Notes under the pieces: generated by a model | The model's database searches: none | What the model was told of the DNA's origin: nothing | Seen by the model: only the letters and a program-made list of their open reading frames with translations | In this document: positions 53,970 through 62,489 of the stretch, one piece after another | Layout of the letters: each line of letters opens with the position of its first letter | How positions within the stretch are numbered: position 1 is the stretch's first letter | Source of the DNA: Ahrensia sp. R2A130 | Lineage (GTDB): Bacteria; Pseudomonadota; Alphaproteobacteria; Rhizobiales; Rhizobiaceae | Direction of reading: 5' to 3' | NCBI RefSeq assembly: GCF_000179775.1 | Contig: NZ_AEEB01000026.1 | Coordinates: forward strand, 62,001-126,000 | DNA: 64,000 nt | Position numbers and translations under genes: made by a program

Positions 53970-54194
53970 ATGAACCGCGAGACCGCGCGTGAGCTGCTGG
54001 CTGAACAGGTGGCCTTCACCCAACGCAGCTTCGAGCGCACATTGGAAACCGCAGGGGCCGTAGGCTCCACCATGCGCGACACCACGTCTGACAACATGGC
54101 CGTGCTGCGCGAACGCGTTCAGCAGGGCATTGAGGAAATGAAAACCACGATGGACCGCAATGACGGCGACGAACCACCGGTTAAAGAGGGCTGA
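53970..54194 (+). pseudogene. Phasin-like gene, 3' half duplicated
   Basis: The 74 codons from MNRETARELLAEQ to EPPVKEG differ from the end of the intact gene at 30430-30906 at only two residues (Ser to Thr, and Ser to Gly at the end). The 5' half is missing: just upstream of the ATG the sequence joins foreign DNA. The Met codon is the internal one of the parent gene and there is no ribosome site, so translation is doubtful. High conservation despite this points to recent duplication or gene conversion. Confidence 0.82.
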
Positions 54195-54211
54195 TCCCAG
54201 CCAATCATACA

Positions 54212-54243
54212 GCTGTCATCCCCGCTTTCGCAGGGATGACAGC
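54212..54243. repeat. Palindromic element in copy B
   Basis: GCTGTCATCCC (54212-54222) and GGGATGACAGC (54233-54243) form a perfect 11-pair stem around ten bases, 18 bases after the phasin-like stop. There is no T run, so it is a REP-like palindrome rather than a standard terminator. Confidence 0.7.
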
Positions 54244-54642
54244 GGTGGGTGAATTGCGGGCGTGCAAAAACATCGACCCGCCTTCCGGCGTCCGAACGAT
54301 AAGCAAGGTGTCGCCATTCGCCCTTCGCGAATGAAAGCGACCCCGTAAAAATGAGCAGGCGGCGAAGAGCCGCCCGGCAATAGCTTGCTGCGCCCGCGCA
54401 GCGAAGGCCACTTGTGGCCGATAGCGTGAGCGCAAAGATGAGCCAGCGGAGCGAAGGTCTTCGTCTCTTGCCGGTAGTCTCGGCGTTGGTGACAAACACC
54501 TTCGCCCCGCCCGGTTCTGCTGCGGATGCTTCCCAGCACCAATCCCGTCACCTCCCCGAACACATGTTCATTGCTGAACATGCCGGCCTTGCCTTCGGCC
54601 CGCCATTACTGACGTTCGACGTCCGGTCCCGGGCTGTTGTGG

Positions 54643-55105
54643 CAGCCCTGCCGGTGCGACATAGAGCTCCGCCCGAAACCGTACGTTACACGGCCAGCGA
54701 CGGAAGAACCGCTCCCCCACAACGATCAGGACGGTCCGGACCGTCGGCTCCCGTGGGGAAGAAGGGGTAGGATAAGGGAGATGGGGAGTGCGGGGATAGA
54801 ATATCTGCGATCAAGTGACAGGCGTATGTCCGCTTCGAGTCCATTCTTCCCAAAGCCTCCTTGTCGCTAACAAAAAATTTCAGAATGACGTAATTCGTCG
54901 TGGAAGGTCTAAAGCAGATGCTGGTTTATTGCTAAAGGCTGCCAAGTTGAAAAATCGACGAAATGAAGAATTGCAACCCTCTTTTGTGGCGCACATATCG
55001 ATTGCTTCATTTGCGTTAGAAAACAGGCTTCAAGGAGTGTTGTTACATGAATTTTAGAGGTAGGAATGTTGTTGCAGTATTACACATATTAGAATTTTTT
55101 AGAAC
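54643..55105. other. Intergenic region, AT-rich at its right end
   Basis: No gene is visible. The left part contains the 14-base palindrome ACGGTCCGGACCGT (54731-54744) inside CCCCAC/GTGGGG flanks. The part from about 54850 is AT-rich and resembles the AbiTii gene in composition, and probably holds its promoter. Confidence 0.4.
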
Positions 55106-56113
55106 ATGAGTTCCAAGAGCGAGTCAGAACACATCGTAGAGCTAGCTGGAGAAATCCTCAACGACATCGAGTTGAACCGCTTAGAATCCGACAAATTGTT
55201 GCTAAAATGCAGTCGTTTGGCACGACTGGCGGGCTCGGATGAGATTAAAAGATGGATCGGATTTGAAATGCAAGGTTTTAACAGCACCGATCCCGTTTCG
55301 ATACTATATATGTCGAAAACAGGACGATGGACAGATAGGAAGGAAAACAAGGGCTACTGGGGGCCCCTTGCCCAACATGAGGAAACAATCCTGGCTCAAA
55401 GAGCGCGATTGGATGCCAGTAAATTGAGCAGCCTTTCAGGTGAATATGCAAATGCAACGAGAATTAACCTAGGCCGCGAACAGTCTTCAATCTCCGGCAC
55501 TATATCAAAACTCGCAGGCGTCAGGTCACGTGTGGTTGGATTGCTTCATTCCTTTGTGTCCGGCATCTATTACGAACGTCAGTTCGCAAACTTAGCCGAA
55601 AATACTTTTGAAACGTACAAACGGGATGTTGATGCGCTCATTGCCAAGCACGCAGGGGACGTCCTGAGTAAAATACCTTCCGTAGTTGAACGATTGAAAG
55701 AAGGTGATCCTGAAGCAGTTAGTCAAGCTCTTTCAACATGTCGTCGAATTCTTGAGACATTTGCAGATGCAGTCTATCCACCAACAGATGAGACAATTGA
55801 GTTGGGGGGGAACACAATTAGACTCGACGCTTCAAAACATCAAAACAGGATCAACGCTTATGTTGCAATCCATACGGAAAGCTCCACTCGTCGGACCAGA
55901 ATCCGACAAAACCTTCGCAATTTATTTGATCGCGTATCCACTGGTGTCCACGATGATGTTACAAGCGAAGAGGCCTTTTCTTTGTTTCTCAACGCTTATC
56001 TTTTCTTAGGGGAGGTTTTGCACTTGAGCAGTTCAAAAGAGCCAGAAACCGCATCAGCCATTCCAACAATTGTTGCGGAAGAGGAACCGAACGCATTGAA
56101 GACTGAAGTTTGA
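55106..56113 (+). CDS. AbiTii domain-containing protein, putative phage-defence factor
   Basis: A 335-residue soluble protein. The first 60 residues (IVELAGEILNDIELNRLESD then LLLKCSRLARLAGSDEIKRW and IGFEMQGF) match the AbiTii domain, named after an abortive-infection system. The remainder is helical and charged, with a conserved-looking ADAVYPPTDETIELGG stretch near residue 225 and no catalytic motif that I recognise. The gene is markedly AT-rich for this genome, has no clear ribosome site, and lies alone between a duplicated segment and a truncated paiB, which suggests horizontal transfer. A role in phage defence is inference from the domain name and context. Confidence 0.75.
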   Translation: MSSKSESEHIVELAGEILNDIELNRLESDKLLLKCSRLARLAGSDEIKRWIGFEMQGFNSTDPVSILYMSKTGRWTDRKENKGYWGPLAQHEETILAQRARLDASKLSSLSGEYANATRINLGREQSSISGTISKLAGVRSRVVGLLHSFVSGIYYERQFANLAENTFETYKRDVDALIAKHAGDVLSKIPSVVERLKEGDPEAVSQALSTCRRILETFADAVYPPTDETIELGGNTIRLDASKHQNRINAYVAIHTESSTRRTRIRQNLRNLFDRVSTGVHDDVTSEEAFSLFLNAYLFLGEVLHLSSSKEPETASAIPTIVAEEEPNALKTEV

Positions 56114-56222
56114 GTTCACAAACTTGTCGCAAGTTGAATACTGGTCGAATTAGAAAACGGTACTTTGTCCGCTTAGCGGCCGTTTGATGCAAAAATCCTC
56201 TTCGCGCGATAATCGCGTATCT

Positions 56223-56714
56223 TTACCCCCGCCGAACTCGCCAAGCCTCAGCCAATTCCGCACCCATAGCGCTGGCCGTCTCTAGTCCAGCGACAGTTCC
56301 CGCCTGATCGTCTTCGCTTTTGTTTTGGTTCAGCTTCCAGCTTCCTTCTAGGCGCTCCACCGTGATCTCTAGGCCGACGATGCCGCGCATGCGGGCTTCT
56401 ATGTAGCGGTCAGGCGCGTCGTTGACGGCCCATGGTTTTTCGCGCGGCGCTTCCTTTTCGTCGGTCATTTCGTTGAGGTGGCGCAGCAGCCATGCGGGGT
56501 CTTCGGTGTGGCGAAGGTGGCCGTGGGCGTGGATGGCGATGTAGGTCCAGGTGGGCACGATTTTGCCGTGCTCGGCCTTCGATGGATAGAACGAAGGCGA
56601 AATGTATTCCTGCGGGCCTTGGAAGATCACGACAGCCTCCGGCGCGTCTTCACCACCGAGAGCGGGGGTGCTTTGCCAATGGGGGTTGGCGCGGGCGATG
56701 TGGTTTTCCAGCAC
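56223..56714 (-). pseudogene. Truncated PaiB-like FMN-binding protein, C-terminal part
   Basis: Encodes the last 160 residues of a PaiB-type protein and is about 85-90% identical to the intact copy at 58934-59590 (QGPQEYISPSFYPSKAEHGK, HTEDPAWLLRHLNEMTDEKE, then DDQAGTVAGLE). The N-terminal 50 residues, which carry part of the flavin pocket, are missing; the frame just opens at an internal codon. It lacks a five-residue stretch present in the other copy. It lies in direct orientation to that copy and frames the DJ-1/GlxA cassette. Confidence 0.85.
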
Positions 56715-56854
56715 TGCCGTAACTTACATAGACATCAACGAATGACCCGCGCCCCTAACTATCGACGATCCGGGCTGGCGCTTATTGTCGGGAATAGTGG
56801 GAGAGAAAAGTCGCCGCAGAATTCAACAGTTCGACTAGTGAGTGCCTGATGATC

Positions 56855-57463
56855 TCAGACCAGGCCTGCTGATTTAGCGAATGGGTCCCTATTGGCGTCT
56901 TTGTGCCATTCGTATTCACATCCCAACGCAATTCTATCGGCCATCGCCATTCCAAACAGATCAGCCATGACGGCTAGAGCCATGTCCATGCCTGCAGACA
57001 CCCCTGACGATGTAAAAAACTTGCCGTCTTCGACCCAACGCGCCTCTTTCACCCAATCCACCTGCGGTGCGAGGGGAACGGTCTTTAAGAAATCGAGCTT
57101 GTTTGTTGTCGCTCTGCGTCCATCCAGAACCCCTGTCATTCCCAGCAACACGGTGCCCGTGCAGACGGCCATAACGCGCTCAGCGTTTGCAGAAGCTTCC
57201 CTGAGCCACTGCATAAATTCTTCGTCCTTGGCCTCATCCAATGCAGAATCGCCACCGGGAATGAACAACAGATCGTAGTCGTTCTTCTCCGCTATGGTCT
57301 TGTCGACCATGATCCGCTGGCCATGAACGCTAGGCACCGGGTCGCGGGTCTTGGCAACGGTTATGATCTCGGTTTGCCCGCCGAGGCCACCCAGCATTTC
57401 CATTGGTCCAAAATAGTCGAGTGTTTCAAAGCCGGGGAAGACGACTGCTGCAAGTGTTTTCAT
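56855..57463 (-). CDS. DJ-1/PfpI family protein
   Basis: Protein of 202 residues of the DJ-1/ThiJ/PfpI superfamily. The nucleophile cysteine is Cys101 in MAVCTGTVLLG, the conserved acidic residue is in VFPGFETLDYFGP, and the class motif LLFIPGGDSA is near residue 65. The family includes isocyanide hydratases, glyoxalases and chaperone-like proteins; the CTG motif and length are nearest the isonitrile hydratase-like group. It lies 18 bases after the DUF1272 gene in the same operon, opposite to a GlxA-type regulator that carries a related domain. Confidence 0.88.
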   Translation of the reverse strand: MKTLAAVVFPGFETLDYFGPMEMLGGLGGQTEIITVAKTRDPVPSVHGQRIMVDKTIAEKNDYDLLFIPGGDSALDEAKDEEFMQWLREASANAERVMAVCTGTVLLGMTGVLDGRRATTNKLDFLKTVPLAPQVDWVKEARWVEDGKFFTSSGVSAGMDMALAVMADLFGMAMADRIALGCEYEWHKDANRDPFAKSAGLV

Positions 57464-57481
57464 GTCGATGTTGTCCTGTCT

Positions 57482-57736
57482 TCACGTTCTGAGATGAGCG
57501 CATTCGGGATGGTCTTTGACAAAACGCTCTGTTGATCCCGGGAATTTGGCCAAGTGTTTTGCTGGTCGAACAGGCCGACGCAAAAGCTCTCCACCGCAAT
57601 TGGGACAAGCGCCATGAAAGACGGTGTCGGCGCAGCTTTTGCAAAACGTGCATTCAAATGAGCAGCTGCGCGCGTCTTGGCTGTCTGGCGGCAGATCGGC
57701 GTCGCAGCATTCGCAATTGGGTTTCAATTTCAACAT
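57482..57736 (-). CDS. DUF1272 domain-containing zinc-ribbon protein
   Basis: Small protein of 84 residues with eight cysteines in pairs, as in MLKLKPNCECCDADLPPDSQ, CSFECTFCKSCAD and GACPNCGGEL, the pattern of DUF1272, predicted to bind zinc. I chose the ATG at 57736, which has AAGGA about eight bases upstream; an in-frame ATG at 57751 has no such site. It is the first gene of a two-gene operon with the DJ-1 family protein and is transcribed from the region shared with the GlxA-type regulator. Function is unknown. Confidence 0.88.
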   Translation of the reverse strand: MLKLKPNCECCDADLPPDSQDARSCSFECTFCKSCADTVFHGACPNCGGELLRRPVRPAKHLAKFPGSTERFVKDHPECAHLRT

Positions 57737-57785
57737 GAGCTGATCCTTCATTTGGTTGCTGTCAGTAGATTAACGAAAATCTATC

Positions 57786-57820
57786 TGGCATAAATGACAA
57801 TATGACCTCGTTTTATGCCA
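57786..57820. promoter_or_regulatory. Inverted-repeat operator candidate between DUF1272 and GlxA-type regulator
   Basis: TGGCATAAA (57786-57794) and TTTATGCCA (57812-57820) are perfect nine-base inverted arms 17 bases apart in the divergent promoter region. Placed 39 bases before the chosen GlxA start, they fit a site for an AraC-type dimer controlling both sides. Confidence 0.55.
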
Positions 57821-57858
57821 ATGTTCCTGCTGACCCTTCCAAGAGGGAAACCGACCCG

Positions 57859-58830
57859 ATGAATGTGTTATTCATTGTCTACCCCGACATCGTGCTGCTT
57901 GATCTTGTCGGCCCTCTGCAGGTGTTCACCCACGCACGCAAAAACGCGCAATCGGGGCCTGCCTATCGGACGCATGTCGCCTCCTTTGACGGTGGCCGCA
58001 CTGAAACAAACACGATTTTGCAAATCGAAACCGATCCGCTGGCAGATTGGGTTGCGAAAAATCGAGATGTCCCGATCCATACTTTGGTAGTTGTTGGTGG
58101 CGACGGTGCCGTCGTTGCAGCCCTCAATCTGTCGTTTCTCGATCAGGTCAGGCAATTGGCCGAGCGATCCCAGCGAGTGTGTTCCGTATGCTCCGGCGCA
58201 TTTGTGCTGGCGGCTGCTGGCCTGCTTGATGGTCGTCGAGCGGTGACGCATTGGGAAGATTGCGAGCATCTTGCTGCTCAACATCCGGCAGTTCGCGTAG
58301 AGGTCGACCCGATTTATATCAAAGACGGAAATGTCTGGACGTCTGCTGGCATCACGGCTGGCATCGATATGGCTTTGGCGATTATAGAGGAAGATCTCGG
58401 CATGCCCGCAGCAATTGAAATGGCCCGATCATTGGTGACGCCGATGGTCCGATCCGGTGGGCAATCGCAGTTCAGTCCGGAGTTGGATCGGCAGGCGCGT
58501 GACACCAAAGGGCGGTTCAAATCGTTGCATGACTGGGTAAGTGGCAACCTTGCACACACGATCTCGGTAGATGAGATGGCAGAACGCTGCGGTATGAGCG
58601 GGCGAAATTTTTCCCGTCAGTATACGGCCACTATGGGAGTGTCGCCTGCGAAGGCCGTTGAAGCCATCCGTGTAAATGCGGCGCGTGATTTGTTGGGCGC
58701 GACCCAAAACAGCATCAAAGTGATTGCAGCAAAATGTGGTTTTCAAGACGATGAACGCATGAGACGCGCATTCCTACGTCAGATAAAAACCACGCCGTCT
58801 CAATATCGCGCTCAATTCCAACTCGAGTAA
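57859..58830 (+). CDS. GlxA family transcriptional regulator (DJ-1/PfpI domain plus AraC helix-turn-helix)
   Basis: Regulator of 323 residues: an N-terminal DJ-1-like domain (about 1-175; LFIVYPDIVLLDLVGPLQVF at the start, RVCSVCSGAFVLAAAGLLDG near residue 105) and a C-terminal AraC-type double helix-turn-helix (about 225-320; SVDEMAERCGMSGRNFSRQY then IAAKCGFQDDERMRRAF). I chose the ATG at 57859, which has GAGGGA ten bases upstream and leaves the upstream inverted repeat outside the gene; an in-frame ATG at 57802 is possible. It probably controls the divergent DUF1272/DJ-1 operon. The inducer is unknown. Confidence 0.9.
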   Translation: MNVLFIVYPDIVLLDLVGPLQVFTHARKNAQSGPAYRTHVASFDGGRTETNTILQIETDPLADWVAKNRDVPIHTLVVVGGDGAVVAALNLSFLDQVRQLAERSQRVCSVCSGAFVLAAAGLLDGRRAVTHWEDCEHLAAQHPAVRVEVDPIYIKDGNVWTSAGITAGIDMALAIIEEDLGMPAAIEMARSLVTPMVRSGGQSQFSPELDRQARDTKGRFKSLHDWVSGNLAHTISVDEMAERCGMSGRNFSRQYTATMGVSPAKAVEAIRVNAARDLLGATQNSIKVIAAKCGFQDDERMRRAFLRQIKTTPSQYRAQFQLE

Positions 58831-58933
58831 CATGGGCTAACGGATACAGCAGCAGCTTGATCTGACGATGCCAAAGTCTTGGGCTTCGGCAACTTTGAGG
58901 AGGAGCAGATCAGGCAACTCGCCATTGCATCCC

Positions 58934-59590
58934 TCACCCCCGACGCACCCTCCAAGCTTCAGCCAGTTCCGCACCCATAGCGCTCGCCTCTTCCAACCCT
59001 GCGACCGTTCCCGCCTGATCGTCTTCGCTCTTGTTCTGATTCAGCTTCCAACTTCCTTCAAGACGCTCCACCGCAATCGATAGGCCGACGATGCCGCGCA
59101 TGCGGGCTTCTATGTAGCGGTCGGGGGCGTCGTTTACGGCCCACGGTTTTTCGCGCGGCGCTTCCTTTTCGTCGGTCATTTCGTTGAGGTGGCGCAGTAG
59201 CCATTCAGGGTCTTCGGTGTGGCGCAGGGTGCCGTGGGCGTGGATGGCGATATAGGTCCAGGTGGGCACGACTTTGCCGTGCTCGGCCTTCGATGGGTAG
59301 AACGATGGCGAGATATATTCCTGCGGCCCTTGAAAGATCACGACCGCTTCCGGCGCGTCTTCAGCATCCAGAGCGGCATCTATAGAAGTGGCGCTTTGCC
59401 AATGGGGGTTGGCGCGGGCGATGTGGGTTTCCAGCACGATGCCGGTTGCCGTTTCCTTAGCCACGCATGGAACGTGGGTGACCTGAAGGCCCCCTGCGCC
59501 GTGGCTTACTATTGCGCCGAAGCGGATGTCCCGCACGGCAGCTAGTAAAATCTCGGTACGGTCTTCCTGAAAATGCGCGGGTCTATACAT
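58934..59590 (-). CDS. paiB: PaiB-like FMN-binding negative transcriptional regulator family protein
   Basis: A 218-residue protein with the split-barrel FMN-binding fold of the PaiB family. It begins MYRPAHFQEDRTEILLAAVR, has the flavin-region THVPCVAKE and HIARANPHW, and the family signature VIFQGPQEYISPSFYPSK. PaiB was described in Bacillus as a transcriptional repressor of protease and sporulation genes, but most homologues are uncharacterised and may be flavoenzymes. It is 100 bases from the convergent GlxA gene. A truncated copy lies at 56223-56714. Confidence 0.9.
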   Translation of the reverse strand: MYRPAHFQEDRTEILLAAVRDIRFGAIVSHGAGGLQVTHVPCVAKETATGIVLETHIARANPHWQSATSIDAALDAEDAPEAVVIFQGPQEYISPSFYPSKAEHGKVVPTWTYIAIHAHGTLRHTEDPEWLLRHLNEMTDEKEAPREKPWAVNDAPDRYIEARMRGIVGLSIAVERLEGSWKLNQNKSEDDQAGTVAGLEEASAMGAELAEAWRVRRG

Positions 59591-59607
59591 TTTGAAGCGT
59601 GGGCATG

Positions 59608-59657
59608 AAAAAGGCCTGCTGGATTGGTGGGTTTTCCCGACAATCCTAACAGGCCTT
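59608..59657 (-). terminator. Rho-independent terminator after the alpha/beta hydrolase gene
   Basis: AAGGCCTG (59611-59618) with CAGGCCTT (59650-59657) and GGATTG (59621-59626) with CAATCC (59641-59646) form a long interrupted stem. Read on the minus strand the stem is followed by TTTTTC. It lies between the hydrolase stop (59704) and the paiB start, ending the hydrolase transcript. Confidence 0.85.
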
Positions 59658-59703
59658 GTTCAATGTCTGCATGTAGCCAGCAGCGCGTGCTGCCGGAATT
59701 CGT

Positions 59704-60513
59704 TCAGTCCAGTTCGCCGACCTTGGGGAAGGCAAAGCCTTTGACGCCGGTGCGGTCGAAGGGTTTCCACCCGCCTTCCGGCTGGGCCAGACGGTCTGCA
59801 ACGGCATAGACGGCTGCAGGGTGGTGGCCGAGGCCGCAATGGCTGGAGCGCACGCGGATATTTTCGTGAATATCGGACGGTTCTTCCATGCAGTTCTGCC
59901 AGTGGCAGATTCCGTCGGAGCGAGAGAAGATCGCCGTGCTTGGCACCGGCGCAGGAGCAGCAATCGTGCCGCCCATATGGTTATCGCGGTCATCGACCTT
60001 ATGGCCGGAAGCGTATTGGTAAAGCTTCCATGCGTTCGTTGCGCGGGGATCGCCTTTGAAGGGGGAACCGAGTGTGATGACCTGACGGACGAGGTCCGGC
60101 ATCATCTTGGCCATCTGGCGGGCATAAATGCCGCCCAGTGACCAACCAACGATGGAAACCTTGCGATTGTGTTCTTCGGCCAAGCGTTCGAGCTGGGATT
60201 TCAAGCCATCTTCGACACCGGGAAGTGGACCGAAATTGCGGCCCTGTTCCCAACCGGAAACGGAGTAGCCTTTGGCGGACAGAAAGCCGCGAAGCGACAG
60301 AGTGGAACGGTCCGACGTCACCAGACCCGGCAGCACGAGCACGGGCTGGCCATCGCCGCGCGGGGTGGCCGCCAGCAGGCCGGGAACAGCGGCGGCAAAG
60401 CCTGCCAGTTCCGGGATCGCCCGCAGTTCCATCAGCAGCAATTTGCGGCTTGGCGCTTTCGGATGGTCGGAAGGTTCGAGAACTTGGTCGATAGTTTGTG
60501 CAGCTGCACTCAT
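59704..60513 (-). CDS. Alpha/beta hydrolase family protein
   Basis: Hydrolase of 269 residues with the nucleophile elbow GWSLGG (Ser125), an oxyanion-region LPGLVTSDRS near residue 62, and a likely catalytic histidine in SSHCGLGHHPAAVY near residue 230. The pattern is of esterase or lipase type, and the strand order is typical. It is preceded by GGAGCG at a good distance and, further upstream, by a perfect 18-base palindrome overlapping its presumed promoter. It lies in the same direction as the wax ester synthase gene upstream of it but is separated by 275 bases, so it is probably its own transcript. A role in lipid turnover is inferred from neighbours. Confidence 0.85.
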   Translation of the reverse strand: MSAAAQTIDQVLEPSDHPKAPSRKLLLMELRAIPELAGFAAAVPGLLAATPRGDGQPVLVLPGLVTSDRSTLSLRGFLSAKGYSVSGWEQGRNFGPLPGVEDGLKSQLERLAEEHNRKVSIVGWSLGGIYARQMAKMMPDLVRQVITLGSPFKGDPRATNAWKLYQYASGHKVDDRDNHMGGTIAAPAPVPSTAIFSRSDGICHWQNCMEEPSDIHENIRVRSSHCGLGHHPAAVYAVADRLAQPEGGWKPFDRTGVKGFAFPKVGELD

Positions 60514-60602
60514 AATTCGCTCCTTGGGTCGGCTGCCTGATGAGGTCTGCCGGTTCGCCCTGTTGCCGTCAGTTCAAGCGTCGAGTGCCACCTCTCCCTA
60601 AC

Positions 60603-60620
60603 TGTCCAAAATTTTGGACA
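60603..60620. promoter_or_regulatory. Perfect 18-bp palindrome, probable repressor site of the hydrolase gene
   Basis: TGTCCAAAATTTTGGACA reads the same on both strands. On the minus strand TTGACG (60632-60627) stands seven bases before it as a possible -35, so the palindrome covers the spacer and -10. This is the layout of a TetR- or MarR-type repressor operator. The regulator is not in the window as far as I can tell. Confidence 0.65.
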
Positions 60621-60738
60621 AGGAAGCGTCAACGAATATATCGAGTATGGGGCTTAAATCCTCTTTGGCAATGGGGTGTTGACGTTTACGTCCAAGTCCG
60701 TTGCATTTTGAGCAACACCCAAATTAACGGCGCAATTA

Positions 60739-60759
60739 GGCACTTCGCCGCGAAGTGCG
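60739..60759. repeat. Hairpin after the wax ester synthase gene
   Basis: GCACTTCG (60740-60747) and CGAAGTGC (60751-60758) form a perfect eight-pair stem with a three-base loop, 30 bases after the acyltransferase stop. There is no T run, so a terminator role is uncertain. Confidence 0.4.
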
Positions 60760-60788
60760 TTGAAATTTCAATCGGTTGATAGAGCAGA

Positions 60789-62246
60789 CTAGGCTGCCTG
60801 TTTAGCGACAGCGTCCTTCAACTCGTCCAGCGAGACCTGCAACAAATCTGCAAGATCAGCGATGTCCGGCATGGCGCGGCGGCCGCCGACAAGGCCGAAA
60901 TCCATCGAATCGCAATAGCTTTGCACCGTGATGTTCAGGCCAACGCCGTGGGTGACGATGGACACAGGATACAGATGCGTCACCTTCGCGCCCGTACAAT
61001 ACATCGGGAAGGGAGGACCCATCGTGTTGGAAATGCACAGGTTCACCGCTTGCGGCACAACATCGGCAAGCTGGGTCTGGCCGTAAAGTTCGACCAATGC
61101 GGACACCAGATGCGGCGCGCCCAACACGGTGTAGTCGGCGGGAATCATCGGTTTGACCGCGTTCACGACTTCTTTCTGGATGCCGGATTGGTCGGCGATG
61201 GCGCGCAGCCGGTCCATCGGATCAGCAATCTGGGTGGCGATGGGAATGTTCATGCCCGCCACCTGATTGTTCATGTCGTCATTGCCGGCTTCGCGGGTGG
61301 AGACGGGAACGAAGGCCACCAGAGGCTTGGTGGGCAGCTTTTTCTTGTCCTTCAGATAGTGGTGCAGCGCGCCGGAACAAATGGCCATCACCACGTCGTT
61401 CAACTTGGTGCCGGTGGCTTTGGCGATGGCTTTCACATCCGTCAGGCGAACGGTGCGGGCAGCATAGGTACGGCCCTTACCCATGGTGACGGAGAACGGC
61501 ACTTTCGGTGCGCCGATGGCGTTGGGGTCCAACTTTGAGGCGAGGTCGGTGATGTCTTTACCGAGATTGCCGGACGCGAGGCGTTCAGCGCCATCCAACA
61601 TCTGGTCCATCATTTTCGGCACGGCTTCCCATGCCTTCAACTGTTGGGTGACGACATTGGCCACCACATCGTGGACACCAAGAATGCCGCGCTCGGTCAG
61701 CGTTGGTTTGCGAGCAGGTTTCACTTCGACGGCGGGCGCAACATCGCGGGGAACCGGTGTGAAGTCGTAGAGCGCCTGCGCGATTAACATGCCTGCGCCA
61801 CCGTCAATAGCTGCGTGGTGAACCTTGGAATACAGACCGGCGCGACGTGTGCCGTCTTCGGCGTCTGCCATGCCTTCAATGACGACGAACTGCCAAAGCG
61901 GCTTTTTACGGTCCAACGGCTTGGCGTGAATTTCAGCAACGAACTCTTCCACCTGCTCCATCGAGCCGGGCTTGTTCAACTTCACGCTGGTGATGTGGTA
62001 ATCGAAATCAAGATCATCGACTTCCACCCAACCCGGGTGGTCCAGTTCGAATACGGTGCGGGCAAGCTTGCGGTTAAAGATCGGGACCAGATGCACGCGG
62101 CCTTCAAAGAAGGTGCGGAAATGGTCGTAGAAGGAACCCTTAAAGCCTTCCGGCAGTTCGTATAATGTGAGGCCGGCTACATGCATGGGCGTGCGATCCG
62201 TCTCCAGATAGAGGAAGGAGGCGTCGATACCGCTGAGCTGTTGCAT
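60789..62246 (-). CDS. Wax ester synthase/diacylglycerol O-acyltransferase (WS/DGAT)
   Basis: Makes wax esters or triacylglycerol from acyl-CoA and a fatty alcohol or diacylglycerol. The protein has 485 residues. The active-site motif is HHAAIDGGAG (His143-His144-x3-Asp148-Gly), with the family start LSGIDASFLYLET, the PLW segment (RKKPLWQFVV) and the conserved CISNTMGPP region near residue 400. It is a membrane-associated enzyme located at the surface of lipid bodies. The divergent acyl-CoA synthetase next door would supply the acyl-CoA. Its presence suggests neutral lipid storage in addition to PHA. Confidence 0.93.
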   Translation of the reverse strand: MQQLSGIDASFLYLETDRTPMHVAGLTLYELPEGFKGSFYDHFRTFFEGRVHLVPIFNRKLARTVFELDHPGWVEVDDLDFDYHITSVKLNKPGSMEQVEEFVAEIHAKPLDRKKPLWQFVVIEGMADAEDGTRRAGLYSKVHHAAIDGGAGMLIAQALYDFTPVPRDVAPAVEVKPARKPTLTERGILGVHDVVANVVTQQLKAWEAVPKMMDQMLDGAERLASGNLGKDITDLASKLDPNAIGAPKVPFSVTMGKGRTYAARTVRLTDVKAIAKATGTKLNDVVMAICSGALHHYLKDKKKLPTKPLVAFVPVSTREAGNDDMNNQVAGMNIPIATQIADPMDRLRAIADQSGIQKEVVNAVKPMIPADYTVLGAPHLVSALVELYGQTQLADVVPQAVNLCISNTMGPPFPMYCTGAKVTHLYPVSIVTHGVGLNITVQSYCDSMDFGLVGGRRAMPDIADLADLLQVSLDELKDAVAKQAA

Positions 62247-62489
62247 GAGGAAATGTGTCCCGTGGATTTTGAGGCAGCATAATCAAATGCTTGCCTTTAG
62301 CAAAACATGGCCTGCAATACGGTTTGTAACGGGTGCAAAACGCGCATTCGCTTGCATTCCGGCACCCCGCAATGCAGTTTCACACGATTGACGCATACGT
62401 AAGAGGTGCAACGCAAGCACCTGCACTTTGAAAACCGAAAACCAAGACGCCGGGAGCAACCGGACGTCGCATACGGGAGGGCACAAAAT

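Larger units (their letters stand above)
53957..54642 (+). repeat. Duplicated segment, copy B
   Basis: Matches copy A (30672-31486) from inside the phasin-like coding sequence to the same end point near GGTCCCGGGCT. It lacks the 135-base insertion of copy A. The main hairpin here is GTCGC with GCGAC around CATTCGC/GCGAATG (about 54311-54335), so pairing is kept although several bases differ from copy A. Confidence 0.85.
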
